A DNA stretch of 64,000 bases from Rotaria sp. Silwood1 (Eukaryota; Rotifera; Eurotatoria; Philodinida; Philodinidae): the NCBI GenBank assembly GCA_905250075.1, contig CAJNOP010000032.1, positions 1,614,667 to 1,678,666 of the forward strand. Reading direction: 5' to 3'. Position 1 is the stretch's first letter; each line of letters begins with the position of its first letter. Below, one piece after another: positions 12,913 to 26,600 of this stretch. The notes below the pieces were generated by a model. The model saw only the letters and a program-made list of their open reading frames with translations, was not told the DNA's origin and ran no database searches. Made by a program: the position numbers and the translations under genes.

Positions 12913-13240
12913 CTCTCAGTTCGATATGATTTTGATATCACCTGGATGCCATCAAAAGATTATCATCACTGCACATGCATTTTATATCGATTGCTTTTGG
13001 ATTACGTCTTGGGTCTGATTCCGGCGACCGTTTTACTTGATTCCAATATAGCTAAACTGTGAGAAGACTGCTACAATGTGCGTAAGTATTCTTTCATTGT
13101 ACTCAGCGGCGCAAATTAGTCCCGTAACTACCGCCTTTACGCTGGCGCAGCCTTCTTTTTCTCGTGATTCAGATTGCGACAAGAGAAGAATACACTTATA
13201 AAAGCACTCACCTTTGGACACCTGTAATGTACTGGAAGGG

Positions 13241-13690
13241 CAAACTAAATCCTGGTATATATAGAGCTGTTGCTGCTAAAGAAAACGGTGAATGATTACT
13301 TGACCAAAATCTTACAAGAAATCCAAATTTTGAAAGGCGAAATTTCGGATTGAAATGAGAAGCGAATGAGTGAAAGACAAAGTAAATCCCGGTATATATA
13401 GAGCTCTTGCTACTAAACAAATCGGTGAATGAATACTNNNNNNNNNNGGTATATATAGAGCTCTTGCTACTAAACAAATCGGTGAATGAATACTCGACCA
13501 GAAATCTTACAAGAAATCCAGATTTCAAAAGTGGGATTTTTCGAGAGGAAAGACAAAGAGTATGGTTGAGTGGCAAAGTAAATCCTGGTATATATAGAGC
13601 TGTTGCTACTAAACCAATCGGTGAATGGTTGCTTGACCAGAAATCTTCAAGAAATTTGGATTTCGAAATCAGAATTTTTCGTGAACAGTA
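13241..13690 (+). repeat. Tandem repeat of about 137 bp containing GGTATATATAGAGCT
   Basis: Units begin near 13241, 13377, (after the gap) 13448 and 13575, each with AAATCCYGGTATATATAGAG, GCTACTAAAC and GGTGAATG. Units diverge from each other, except for the two copies flanking the N run, which are identical over 47 bp. Confidence 0.85.
13438..13447. other. Assembly gap (10 N)
   Basis: Ten N bases. The 47 bp before it (13391-13437) are identical to the 47 bp after it (13448-13494). Confidence 0.99.
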
Positions 13691-15431
13691 TGTCTGTCGT
13701 TAACTAGGGAATCATGTTGCAGATTTTTTGTGGTTACTTTTCGGATCGTAAGTTGGGCTCCGATTGATACTTATGTGGAGTAGATAGGATGGAATTGAGT
13801 GAACATATTGCTGCGAATTCAAAGCAATGACGGTGCGGGAATGAAGGAGTAGTATGTATGGGAAAGTAGAGCGAGTTATGCCTTGGTTATTGGAACGAAG
13901 AACTGGGATCTGAATGTTGTTTTTCTAGTTTTTGTAGGGCGACGTCTTTCACCTCTCCTGATGTTTTGGAATATACTTTTTGTGTTGTGGTTCTAGTACC
14001 TTGAATGATGTGAATAACTTTTTCGGAAGTGTTTGTGAATATACTGAATGAAAATTGCATGAGATGTTTAGTGGTACTCATTGTATTGGTAGAAATATGG
14101 TTTCTGGTACTAAATGATGGTATTGATAAATGAATGAATCTGAGTTTAGTACGCTGAGTTGATGTGGAAAAAAATCAATTTTCTGGTACGTTTGTTAGTC
14201 GGAATATGTTTGTTGCCTTACTGGCAGGCGGAGTTTTGAAGCTGAGAGCTTTTCCCCGTCTTTGTATTATCTATGTTGAAAACAAGCTGCATGTTCATAA
14301 AAATGCTGTTTCATGAATCATGAGGTTAGATTCTCATGTATATGGTAGTTTCGACATGTTGATTCACTTTGCATCGGAAATAGTTTTCGGAAGTTTTGAA
14401 GATAAGTGATAAATGCTGTTTTTCTGCATGAAACCTTGATTCTCGTTAAATTAATCACACTTCTATTCAGTGGAACAGGACTAAAGATGCATTGGGAAAA
14501 GTTGATTTCGTTTATAATTTTTATTGTGGAGACTGTCAAATAATATTTAGTTTATTTTTTCTTTTTTTTTCTTGATATTGTTAGTAATGTTTTGGTTTAG
14601 GTTGTTTACGGTGCAACGATGAAAAGGAAATTACCAAAAAGCATTTCAATAACAAAAAGTAATATGTGTATATTAGACATATATTATGGTAATGGAAACG
14701 ATGAAAACGAAGTTTCAATGATAGCTTTCAAAACTTGTGCAACGAAATACCAATTGTTGGTAGCATAATACTTGCGGCATACGCTTCTTTCACCGAATTA
14801 TAGATGCATTGATTTCGGAGAATCCACTTTGAGATTTATAGAATTTCGAGAATTTTATCCCTCGCTAACCACTCTAGAGTGAGGGTGCGGTAAGGGAGAG
14901 AATGGCTAGAGGTAAGGGTAATGATGAGGTCGACGTTAATGTTAGCTTCTTTCGACAGTAACTATGCTCATCATCACTTTCACCTTCTCATCCTGCCCGT
15001 CACCGGCACCCTCATTGTGAAATTACCCTGTGTGGGTAATATCAGTATTTTTGAAGAAGACCCCTATTTTCACCCGATAACCCCATTCAGAAATGGTATC
15101 ATACGATAGAGAATTAAATTCTGCACCTAACACAATCATTTATGGAACCAGCACAGCTCTACAGGCACATCCAGACCAGAAAAATACGAATCTGGTGCTA
15201 ACTTTAGGTATGTTAAAAAAAGAGTCAAATCTTATGAGAAAGTATGTTAACATAAAGAATTATTTAGTCTCGAGTTTAAAATGGTATGAGTAAATTTAAG
15301 TTGCGTAAATAGAATGCCTTTATTGACAATTTGATCGTATCTAGAAAGAAATCTGTTGAATCAAATAGTAACACAAATAGGATCTCATGTCTGTTATTGT
15401 GATTATATCTATTATTAGCCACTTATTGTAA
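13691..15431. other. Element interior without a recognised gene
   Basis: Short open frames on both strands only. At 14860-14890 there is a small palindromic spot centred on CACTCTAGAGTG flanked by CCCTC and GAGGG. No transposase motif was recognised. Confidence 0.4.
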
Positions 15432-15667
15432 CCATATAAAAGGTTTTGACGAAAAGTCAGATTAACAATCGAATAGTCATTTATACAATTTTAACAATCG
15501 ATTAAAATAAATTAAAAATAATTATTATCAAATCCCATCCATCATTTAGATTCAGATATCATATTAAAATCAAATTAAAAACAACGTCATTATAATCTAT
15601 CAAAATTCGATTATTAATCGAAAAATCGGTTTTAATCTGACTTTTCATCAAAATTTATTTTACATGG
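15432..15667. mobile_element. MITE-like element with ~40-bp terminal inverted repeats
   Basis: The left end CCATATAAAAGG..GACGAAAAGTCAGATTAA and the right end (complement reading CCATGTAAAATA..GATGAAAAGTCAGATTAA) are inverted repeats of about 40 bp around an AT-rich 236-bp body without coding capacity. It lies inside the larger 12369-16718 block. No clear target duplication is seen. Confidence 0.75.
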
Positions 15668-16259
15668 GTTTCACATAGAACAACAGGGATTTCCTGGATC
15701 TTTGGTATTATAGTTCAGTTCATGTACGTGCAGTTCACCCTGCAAATTCAATTTCAGATAGGAGAATCTGTCAAATTAGATCTTGAGAAACATTATGTCT
15801 AGCTGATGTGCACTGAGCAAAGCAAAATCCACTTTCGCAGTCTTTTTTACCAGTTATTCAAGAGATACAAGAGATACTGCTAATTAAACATTTCAGTTGC
15901 AATCTTACACAAATCTGCCTCAATTGAGAGACCCAATACAACAATATTCAGCATACTGTTTCTAGAGTGATCATTTGCCACACTTAATACACTTAATGCA
16001 AAATCGTAAAATACTCTTCATGTGGACAGAAAATTTTTTAAACGAAATCCGAAATTAACAATTGAAAATTTGTTGATTTATTGATAAAAATCTAAAGAAT
16101 GTATACGTGAAGAGAATTTTACGAGGCAAGGGATGGTGTCGATCTCAGATTCTTTTATGAAAATTTGTACTATTTTTGATAGATTTGAAAAAAAAGTGCT
16201 TCAAATTTCGGTTCTTCTAGTAGCGAAGTTCTGATTTTGCCACTATGTCTAAGAAAAGT

Positions 16260-16718
16260 AGTTCGTCATCGTTAACAACTGTGCAAGGATACTACAATAA
16301 AAAACGATGATCTTAGATCACACCGTTTACAGCTGGCGCTCACAACATCTTATGGTATAATCCGAGTGTCGTTTACAGTCGCCGCATTATTACAGTAATC
16401 GTAAACGGCTAACGTTTACGGTCATTCTTTACGATGAGCGTAATACGCAGTAAAGCATCGTATATGATTGCCGTAAACAGTCACTGTATACGACTGCCGT
16501 TTGCGATATCTTACGATATTATCCGAGCATCGTTTACTGTCGCCGTATTTTTACGGTTGTTGTAAAGGACGAACGTTTACGGTCATTGTTTACGATTAAC
16601 GTAATACGCCGTAAAACGTCGTATATGACTGTCGTAAATGGTCACTGTAAACTGCTGTCGTTTTTCGTCGTAAATGATTGGTGTACGGCCGTTTACGGCC
16701 GGGCATGAACGACCTGGG
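16260..16718 (-). repeat. Right CpG-rich subterminal array with a 161-bp dimer
   Basis: Same CGTTTACGGTC-type motif family as the left array, in inverted orientation overall. It includes two tandem copies of a 161-bp unit, about 16349-16509 and 16510-16670, sharing ATCCGAG, CGTTTAC, CGTTTACGGTCATT and CGTAATACGC landmarks. Confidence 0.8.
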
Positions 16719-17672
16719 TTCAATTATAAGTGCACGTAAAATTATTTATTGTTTTGACGATGTGAGTACCGATGAAATTTGGAACATTTAATTTAGTTTC
16801 GAATTCGAGTTAGGCAAATACTTATATTTCCATTGCCTTCATCTCTAAATGTGAAGATGTTGATAGCACAGAATTCATCAGCTAACTTTTTGAATTGTAC
16901 ATTATAAGAGAATATCTATGAAGCTTCTAAGATAGTTATTAATAGATAATAACCCTTGAAAGCTTGTAAATATTGATACAAATAACCGTTAATAATTACT
17001 AATATAATCTTTAATTTCCTTTTTACAACACCAAAATAATAATCGTAAACACTTGTTACGCTTGTATATTTTTACATTATTGTTTAGTAAAAAAAACAAG
17101 CGTTATTTATTATTTTTGCGATATCTTTCCTAACTTATTTTGTTCCTCAAAAACGGCTGCAATGGATAATTTTCCATTATCTTGGTACATTATAAATACT
17201 CTAGGTATATTTAACGCATAAAAATTTCCCATATATTTTGTGCTATATTGGAGAAGTTCTGTGGAATTCATAATTCAAATCAATCGATGCAATATGTGTT
17301 TCGTAGACAAATGAGATTATATAAATCTCTGTCGAAATCCAATACACTTATTTCATTATCGTTAAACTACGATATTACAATATCCTTATATTTTATATTG
17401 TTAATATGCAACAGAGATTATGCGACATAAATCTTCATGAATTAAACTATAGATGTCACTGCTGTTGATGATGTCAATTATGTGGAGGATCGTGTCAATG
17501 CTAGGTAACTACTAGTTCAATGATGCTTATGGTGGATATATTGAACAAAGATTCAATTTAATCTAAATCTTATCTTAACCTTAAACTACAGATTACATTT
17601 TTTTTTGCAGAAAAAGAACATCTTGTATGTAGTACAGACAACGGCATATGAATTTATTTTGAAGTGTAAAAA
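16719..17672. other. Upstream region of C2CD3
   Basis: No coding sequence seen. A strong acceptor (T-tract then GCAG, ending at 17610) lies 62 nt before the C2CD3 start codon, so a 5'UTR intron or a trans-splice site is likely. Confidence 0.4.
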
Positions 17673-20600
17673 ATGTCTAGTGTATCAGCTGGAAAGCGTC
17701 CAACAACGCCGAAAAGTATGTCGAGATAGATTTCATTTACTTATAACGGTCTCACCAGAAATGTTCAGAATTTAAAAGATTTTTCAAGCGTTTACTAATT
17801 GTTAGAAACATACTTTTTTTTGAAGACTTTATTAAATTTTTACGAATATATAGAGAATTTATTATGATTTTTTTTTAAATAAATATTGAATATCTTCGTA
17901 CATTTGAAAATGTCAAATTCAATTGGACTTCAATTTATATGTTTATCATTTTCTTTTGCTTTTTTCGTAGAACAACGAATACGATCACAATCGCAACAAA
18001 AAAGCCGTAGTCAAGAAGATGTTTGTGTTCGAACAAGTTTACCACCGTTAGTCGAAGGTCCTGTGTATGCAGTTCTTATTTGTCATATACCTAAATTACG
18101 TTGGAATGCAAAACATCAATCTCTATGTCGATCTGTTAATATTAAAGTTTCATGGTGGGGTGAAGATGATACATCGGCATTATTCAAGTAAATAAAACTA
18201 AACGAAAAAAAAACAACTATTATCTTTTTTTTTCGTTTTATAGACCACAAGTATCCGGTACTTCACCTTCACCCTCACAACAACCAAGTACAACGGCAAA
18301 ATATTATATTCGAAGTGAACTTAAACAATTCTCTCGATATTTAACAGGTTTGCACTTGTCTAGAAAAAAGAGAACAATATTCTCGTTAAGAATAGTTATT
18401 TTTGTCTATATAGATGCTGCCGAACTTGTACTTAAAGTGCTTGATTCGGAAACAAATCGTCTTATTGGTATTGCTAAAGTACAAAATTTATCGTTACTTT
18501 CAATTAACAGTCCAATCAAAGGTTATCAATCTATATTTACAAATAAAGGCGAGAAATTAGGTGAAGTCTTCGTTTTACTTCGTCTAGTTTTACCTGGAAG
18601 TAAATGAAATAAGAGATTTATTTTTCATATATAAATACTTTTCATTTCAGCTCATGATAGTAATGAAAATTTGACTGTAATAAGTGTTACATCAGATATA
18701 AGTAATCCATCATCACGACGTAATTCAATTGGAACTCATGATTCTAATCAAGTAACTTTCAATAAGAAATATTTTATTGTCGAAAGAAATTTTTTGTTTT
18801 ATAGAATGATCAATTTGAAAATGGTTTACGAACGTATAAACTTGATCGAGCTTATAATGGAGAACATGTAAATTCGGTTCATTCAAGTGATAGTACAGTA
18901 CAACAACAACGTTTTGATTCAACAGTTCCTTTTAAAACATATACGACTGATTCTAAAAATTCTCAACTAAGAGAACAACCAACTGGTACTGTTGTTGAAG
19001 CATTAATTGAACGTGCTAATCGTCTTCGAGAGGATATGATTAAATCATCATTACAAAAACCTACAACAATAGACAATGAAAGTCATCCAATTAATTCAGC
19101 ATTATTAGTTACTAATAATAATAATGCTAATATCCTTAATACTCAACATGAAAATCAATCTATTGATATGCTTGGTGATGATATTGATCCTTTACTTGAT
19201 AATGAAAATATTTGTGATATGCTTGGTATAAAAACAACTGGAGATCTTAATAATTCGAATGATTCAATATTAACTGATCTTGATGGACTTGAAAATGAAC
19301 AAAGTTTATTAGAGGATCTTCTCTATGGTGACGAAGGAAAACGTAATAACAATAATAACAATGATAATAACAATCAAAAAACAATAACATATTCAACACA
19401 TAAACGTCATCCACGTGGAAAACCGCCAACAGGTCGTTCACCTAGTCCAAATATGACACGTGTTGGTGGATTATCAAATCGTTCTCGTTCAACAAGAAGT
19501 CGAAGTTTAGCACAAAGTAGTGATAGTGATACAGCATCACGTGTTTCATTCGATATGCCAAGTTCTGATTTAGATGATAGTGGAAATGGTAAAATAGTGA
19601 ATTTTTATATTTTTATGTGAAACACGATTTAAAAATAGTATCGAAGTTTAGGCTTAAAAATTTGAATTCAATCCATAGGCTAAAACAGTCTTTCTGTCAT
19701 TTTACTAACAGTAGTTACATCGTGTTTCACATATTTATTTTACAGAAATTGTACTAATAGCTTTTTCTATTTTAGAAAGTCATGATGATGATAATCTTAG
19801 TGCAGAACGTATTCAATTATTAAGCTATGTACGTACAGCTCGTGTTCGTATTGATCAATTACGTTTGAATATGCTGAATAATGATCGAGAATCTCCATTA
19901 CATTCTTCATTCGGTCGAACAAATAAAAGTAAACGTGCAACGTAAGAAAAAATTTCTAAATAAAAATTTTAAAAAAGCAATCAATTAAAAAAATTTAATT
20001 TTCTTTCTTTTCTTATTGTTTTTGCAAATAGAACGTATTTTATTGAATATCAATTTCCTGTTATTGCAAATAGTCGTGATGGTCAGAAAAATGAAGCAAC
20101 ACAAGTTATGAAAATTGCATCGAAACGTTTTGAAACAAATAATGATATTATATTTTCACATTTATCAACATATCCATGTTTATTAAATGAGACAATTTTA
20201 AAAAATTGGTGGCGTTCATTATTAATCTTTAAAATTTATAGTCGCATATCAGGTACAACAAGTCCAGAACAAATTGGTTTTGCTGTTCTACCACTTCGTA
20301 ATATATTAAAAGCAGATAGTTTACATTTAGAACAAAATCTAAATGTTATTGATCGTACACAAATGAATCAACAAAAAATTCCAAGTAAAATAGCAAAAAA
20401 ATTTTCTATAGGACATTTACATATTATGCTTGAACTTGATTCTGATGCAACAAATTTTAAACTTGAATTGGATCGTATTCGTCTTATTGAACAAAATAAA
20501 CCAAAAAAACAACGTATTGGAAAAACTAAAAAAATTAAAAAAAAATCAAAACAAATTATTATTAATCCAAATAATGATTTACAATTACCAAAAGCATTTT

Positions 20601-23600
20601 CAAGTGAAGGATTTATGGCAAATGAATTAACATCAGATGTCAATGATGGTTTTGTTGTACAAATATATCTTTCAATAATTGAAGCACGAAATATTGCACA
20701 AATATCCAATAATAGTAATAAAAGACAACAAAAAACAAAACATTTGAAAGATTTTCAATTTTATATCCATTATTTTATTGTTTTTTTTTATTTAGATAAT
20801 TTACCACGAAATCCATATTTTGTTTGTCGTGCATTTTGGAATGAAGAACCAATAACATCAGTTGTTTGTTGGGGTAGTTCATCACCAAGATTTAATTTCG
20901 AACAGGTTCGATATTTTATTTATAATTGATGAATTTTCTGACTATCAAAATCATATTATGTCTGACATACAGAAGTTATCGTTAAAATGAAACAAAAATG
21001 TCTCTTGTTGTCACTTGAATAGGCGAAGAACATAAAAGAAAAATTCAATTTACTTAACAGACAAAAAAATAAGTCTCTAAATCGAATGATTATTAAATAA
21101 AAGAAGAAGCTTTGACGAAGGATTTACTGACTACACGGATATTCACGTTCGCTACAACATTTAGACATCGATTCTGTCCAAATATACTATTTTGTAGCAG
21201 TATTTCAATGAACATTAATGCCAATGTGTCAGTGAATTGAAATTAGACATCCTTACGTATAATTTGATGAATGATGATTTTCAGGAAATGATTTATGTCA
21301 ATACTTGCTAGAGTACTGTAATTCATGTATCGGGTATCTGTACTTGGTAGTAAGTCAGAGATAAGATCGACACTCTAATACCTAACAGTTTGGAAAATAA
21401 AGTCAACTATAGTTCTGCTGCATACTTTGAACTGTCTAAAACCAGTAGACTTTTGCTACAACATCATCTAACATTTATTTGTTGAAACTTTTGGTTCAGA
21501 GTGAGGTCTATTAGAATCAGAATGTCAAGTTCTATCGATTGATTAAATTCCAAAGAAAACAGCATTTAGAGCGTGTTTTACTAAGATTCCACAGAATATT
21601 TAATGTCAACCACTGTAACCCTGAAAACCAAACTAAAATACATCTCATCTTGAAAATAGTACGTTCGATACATATTTGTCGTATTCATTCATAGTATGAA
21701 AAATCATGAAAAAATTTAATACTTTTTTTTTTTTTATTTCTAAATTTATCATTCTAATTTTTATTATTTTTAATTATAGAAAATTCCAATATTACTGAAT
21801 AAATCTACATTAGAAAAAATGCATAACAATTTTATTGTTATTGAAATATGGGATAAAAAAATATCTGGTTCAGCTGATAAAATAATTGGTATTGTCAAAA
21901 TATCATTAGAACAATTTTATGTATCATTTAAAGATAAACAAATTAGTCAAGTTTTTTTACGTGCACAATATCCAGTCATAAGTATTGATTCATGGTTATC
22001 TATCATTGATCCATTTACAAGTACAAATAAATCACATGGTGAAATTCAAGTTTTATTAGCCATGGGTACATCTGATCAAATAACAGCTATAAAAATTGCA
22101 CATGCTAATAATAATTCATTATCTTCATCGACTAATAAAAAATCATCTACTGATGATCAAACAACATTAATTGAACATTATTTTGAAGTATTAGTCGAAA
22201 GTATAAATGGTTTACGTGCATTTGAATCAATGGTTTGGGGTGAAAGTGATTGTTTTATTCAATATTTATTTCCTGTACAACAAGAACAACAATTAATAAA
22301 TATTAATTCAATAAAACCATTTGAATTTCGTCCAATACGTACAGCAGCTACATTATGTACATCAGATCCAACATTTCATGATAGTAATAAATTTCGTTAT
22401 ATACTTTCATCAACAGATGTTTTACATAAATATTTTTATGCTGGTAAAATGATTTAAATAATAATTGAAATTTATCTTTTTCGTTTTTTTTTTTTTGTTA
22501 GCTTGTCAATCACCATCAACTATAGAAACTTGTATTCCATTTGAAGTTTGGTCACGTTTTTATTATCCAAATATTCGTGACCAACTTTTAGCAAAAGTAA
22601 AAAATTTTTAACTTTTTTTTTTCAAAATTTTTTAAATAAAAAACGAAATTTTCTTATTATTTATCTAGGGAAAATTACCAGCTGCCAAATTATGTAGCAT
22701 GACAACAATGTTAAATACTGATACAGATAATAAATCAGTTCAATCATTTCGTATACCTCTTGAAATCATTCGAGACGATTCAAAACATGAACAACATCGA
22801 TATTCATCAGCAGCACCAACATATGGAGGAGATTTATTAGTCACTGTTACGTATAAAAGAAATTTTATCAAGGTAATATAAATTAAGTTTGAATAATTTT
22901 AAATGACATTATATAGAACTTTAAAGATCAATAGATTACTTCTGTTCGTGAAAATAAAATCTAAAAAAAGACATAGGTTTTATCATTTTCGATAATCTAG
23001 CTATGGTAAAAATTTGAGTCCACTTATACAGAGAAAAAGGTTGTGTTTGAACAGAAAGCATCGAAATTCATCAAAATTTTGACAAAAAAATAAGAGCTTC
23101 TCTTTTGACAAGATATTTAGAGACGTTCAATTTAGACATCTCACTTGATAAAGTCGTATATCGGAATCTAAAAGCGTGTTTTGTTTTCATCGAATGATTT
23201 TTAATAAATACCGATTGACTCCTATAGAAAATATTAATTTCTAATCGGAACAAAAGAATCGTTTCATGATATTGTTACATACGATACAAAATTTCACTTG
23301 CCTAAGAATTCTTTTCGGTAGATTTTCAGGAAAAAAAAAGTCATTTATTGTTTTGAATAGTACTCGATTAAACTTAAATGAATTGATTTCTATTTCAGAA
23401 AAATGAACGACAAGCTCTTACTGATCGATTAGCCAATAAAAATTCTCAAATGTGTATTTCTGTTGGTATTATTCGTGCTTGTGGATTAAAAGTAAATTTT
23501 CTTTAAATTCTTCATCGTTATATATTTCGATTTGAATAGCATGCTACATTATCTCAAGCTCGACATGATGCTCGTTTAAATTACCCATCACAGATTGGTG

Positions 23601-26600
23601 TTAATACTTATGCAAAATTATCATTATCATTTCTATCTGAATCGGTAAAAATATATATTTGAAATTCAAATTGAGATTTTGTTCAATCTTACATTCGTAT
23701 TCGAATTCTTATTGATGAGTTCTAACAAAGTAATTATAATACAGATAATTCAATCATCAATGGACAGATTACGCATATAGATTCGACCAGCAATGGTTCG
23801 TATACCTTCTAAACTGCTCTTGTCTATTGAACAGTTCATAACTTGATGAGTTCAAACTTAATTAATTAATTGATGATTGCATTACCAAAACTGTCATTGC
23901 TTTAAAGAGCTTCTTAATAATGAATCTTAATTTGGATGCTATCATTTTATAAATTTGTTGTTTGATTGTTTTTTTTTTCTTTTCATTGTTCAAGGAATCT
24001 CGAACAACAAGAACAATAGCTCGAAGTTTTGTACCTGAATATAATCATTCAATTGATTTTCCAGTTCCACTTATATGGAATGATAATCGTAGTCATACAA
24101 TATCTCTGGCTGAAATATTAGAACATGGAGAATTAAAAATAGATCTTTATCATCAAATGAGTTCAACAGATGATTCAAATCAACATATTGATAGACGATC
24201 ATTAGATATTCATTTATGTTATTGTACTATTCCATTAAAAGATTTAATATCTCGACATACAGGTATATTAAAATAGATAAGTCAATAGAACTCGGTCAAA
24301 TTTTCGACAAAAAAAAAAAAAAGATTGAACATTTTTGAAATACTCATAAAAGACGTAATTCTACAGGAGATCATTTTGGAACAACTTAATTGAGAATTTG
24401 ATATAACATAAATCATATTTCTGTAGAAGTTCGATTTCATTAGTTGTCGAAGTCTTTTATATAAACATTTTTGATATACAATAATAACTGTGTTTTTTTT
24501 CTTCGATTATAGGAATCAAAGGATGGTATCCATTAGCAAGTGCCAATCGTGTTGTTACATCTGAAATAGCTTCTGATCCATCTGAACATTGTGTTGGTGG
24601 TTTGGAATTATCTATTCGTTTTGGTCAACAAGATGATCGTTGTCGTGTTATTGATTCTGCTAAAACACTTGGTTGGCTTGATGATAATTATATTGATGAA
24701 GAAAATTTTCTTGATGGTAAATATTAAAGAAAAAAAAAAAGAAAATAAACATTTTAAAATTTGTAATTCTTTTATTTTAAGATCAAAAAGATCTTGGTTG
24801 TTTAATAACAATATCAATTGATCGTATTCAATTTCCAATTCAACTTGCAACTCGACCAGGAAAAGATCGTATTGATGATCGAACAAGTATTTTTGTGCAA
24901 TATCGACTTTATGATAAAAGTAATTTGCAAAAAGAAAAAGAAAAATCTATTTTATATTCTTTTTTTTTTTTTTTTCTTAGTGCCAATTATAACGAAACGA
25001 AAAAAACCAATTGTTGATAGAAATAATGTTATATGTGAATTAAAATTTACAAAAGATCATTTATTTTTATGTAGTGCACCATTTCTATGGTATTTACGTG
25101 AAGAAAAATTAGAAATACAAATTTGGATAAGTGATAATGATTCATATGATTATTCTCAATCATTATCATCAACAGATAAACTTATTGGTTCAATTTATGT
25201 TGATTTAAATTCATTATGTGATAGAAAAAGAAAATCCCATCGATTAAGTGCCATTTTACCATTATTTAAACATGGAACAAAAGATTTAGGTGGAGCTTTT
25301 GCTCAAATACATGTGACTATTGATAAATCAAAAGATTTCAATGAATTACGGGTATAATTTCATAGTTAGACAAAGCATACTTGTAATACATGAATTTATG
25401 TTAATATAAAGTTGAATAAATGTGTATATATCTCATATTTAAAAATCTAATGGAATAGAAACTAAGAGTTGAATTATATATTCTTTTTTATTCAACTGAT
25501 GGTATTAAATAAATGTCATATATATCTAATATGCATTAAGTTTTGCTAATCTATTACAAAAGTTTATTGAAATTTTATAAATTGTTACATTTTTTTGTTT
25601 AGAGTCGAAGTGATCTAGATACATCGAATGATGGTGAACTTCATACTTATTTAGAAAATCATCATTTAAATATAGTTGATAACAATAATCATACACTTCG
25701 TAAAATAACAAATAATGTTTTTTCAGTTATAATTAATATTGAACAAGCAGCACATTTACCAAATGTTTATTCTAAACACGAGTAAATTGATTTTTATGTT
25801 AATTAATATTTTTATTAATTGTTGTTGTTTTTTTTTAAGAAATGCTCATATTTCACCAAATCCATATGTTACTTATTCAACAGCTGATTCTCATCATTTA
25901 TGTCGTACACAAATTTTAAAATCAACATGTAAACCTATATGGAATTATCAACAATCAGTTAAATTAGCTGTTGAACATTTATTTAATGATAAAAAAACTT
26001 TTATACTTAAAGTTTGGCATAAAGTTAATGCTGATATTGAAACAATACCAGGTAATGAAATCATAAATAAAAAAAAATATTTAAAAAAAAAAAATCAAAT
26101 TTTCTTTATTCAATCTAATAGAAAAATCAGGTGATACAGTTCTTGGTTTTGTATCTATTGATTTAAGTCCATTACTTTCTGGTTTACAACAAATATCTGG
26201 TTGGTATAATATTGTTGATACAATTGGTAATATTCAAGGACAATTAAAAATTAGTATTATACCACAAGAAGATCTTCTTGAATTAAAACGTTTTAAATAT
26301 AAATCAAATCAAAATCAAACTAATATTAATTCACATCGTTCAACATCAACAACAAGTGACAATATATCATCAACAATTATTAATGATCTTTCAGCAAGAA
26401 TTGTAAGTTTGTAAAAAATAAAAGAAATATGCATTAGACTTCATTGTATTATATTGAAAATATTCTAGAGTACGGGTGGTCAAACAAGTTTAAATATATC
26501 AATGATTGATGATGACAACAATAAAAAATCATTTTTAATGAATAATCTTCAGTGAGTAAATCTATGTACATTTCGAATACTATATAATCATTAAATCTTT

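Larger units (their letters stand above)
12369..16718. mobile_element. Putative non-autonomous DNA element bounded by inverted repeats
   Basis: The block starts with CCCAGGTCG (12369-12377) and ends with its exact complement CGACCTGGG (16710-16718). The inverted similarity continues inward with CCGTAAACGRCCGTACAC at both ends, giving an imperfect terminal inverted repeat of about 40 bp, followed by long CpG-rich arrays. The interior holds a 12-bp minisatellite, a ~137-bp tandem repeat, a 10-N gap and a nested MITE-like element, but I could not recognise a transposase. Only TT is shared by the immediate flanks, so there is no convincing target-site duplication, and the superfamily cannot be assigned. 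Confidence 0.6.

Noticed and set aside
12651..13062. Overlapping open frames of about 66-120 codons in the same strand
   Set aside because: They are produced by a stop-free 12-bp minisatellite; all frames look alike and no start or splice context supports translation.
14870..15010. Possible hairpin/origin-like structure around CACTCTAGAGTG
   Set aside because: Only a 12-bp perfect palindrome with weak extension; short palindromes of this size occur by chance.
24591..24886. Open frames on both strands in the middle of C2CD3
   Set aside because: Shadows of exons 16 and 17 and of the poly-A/T intron between them.
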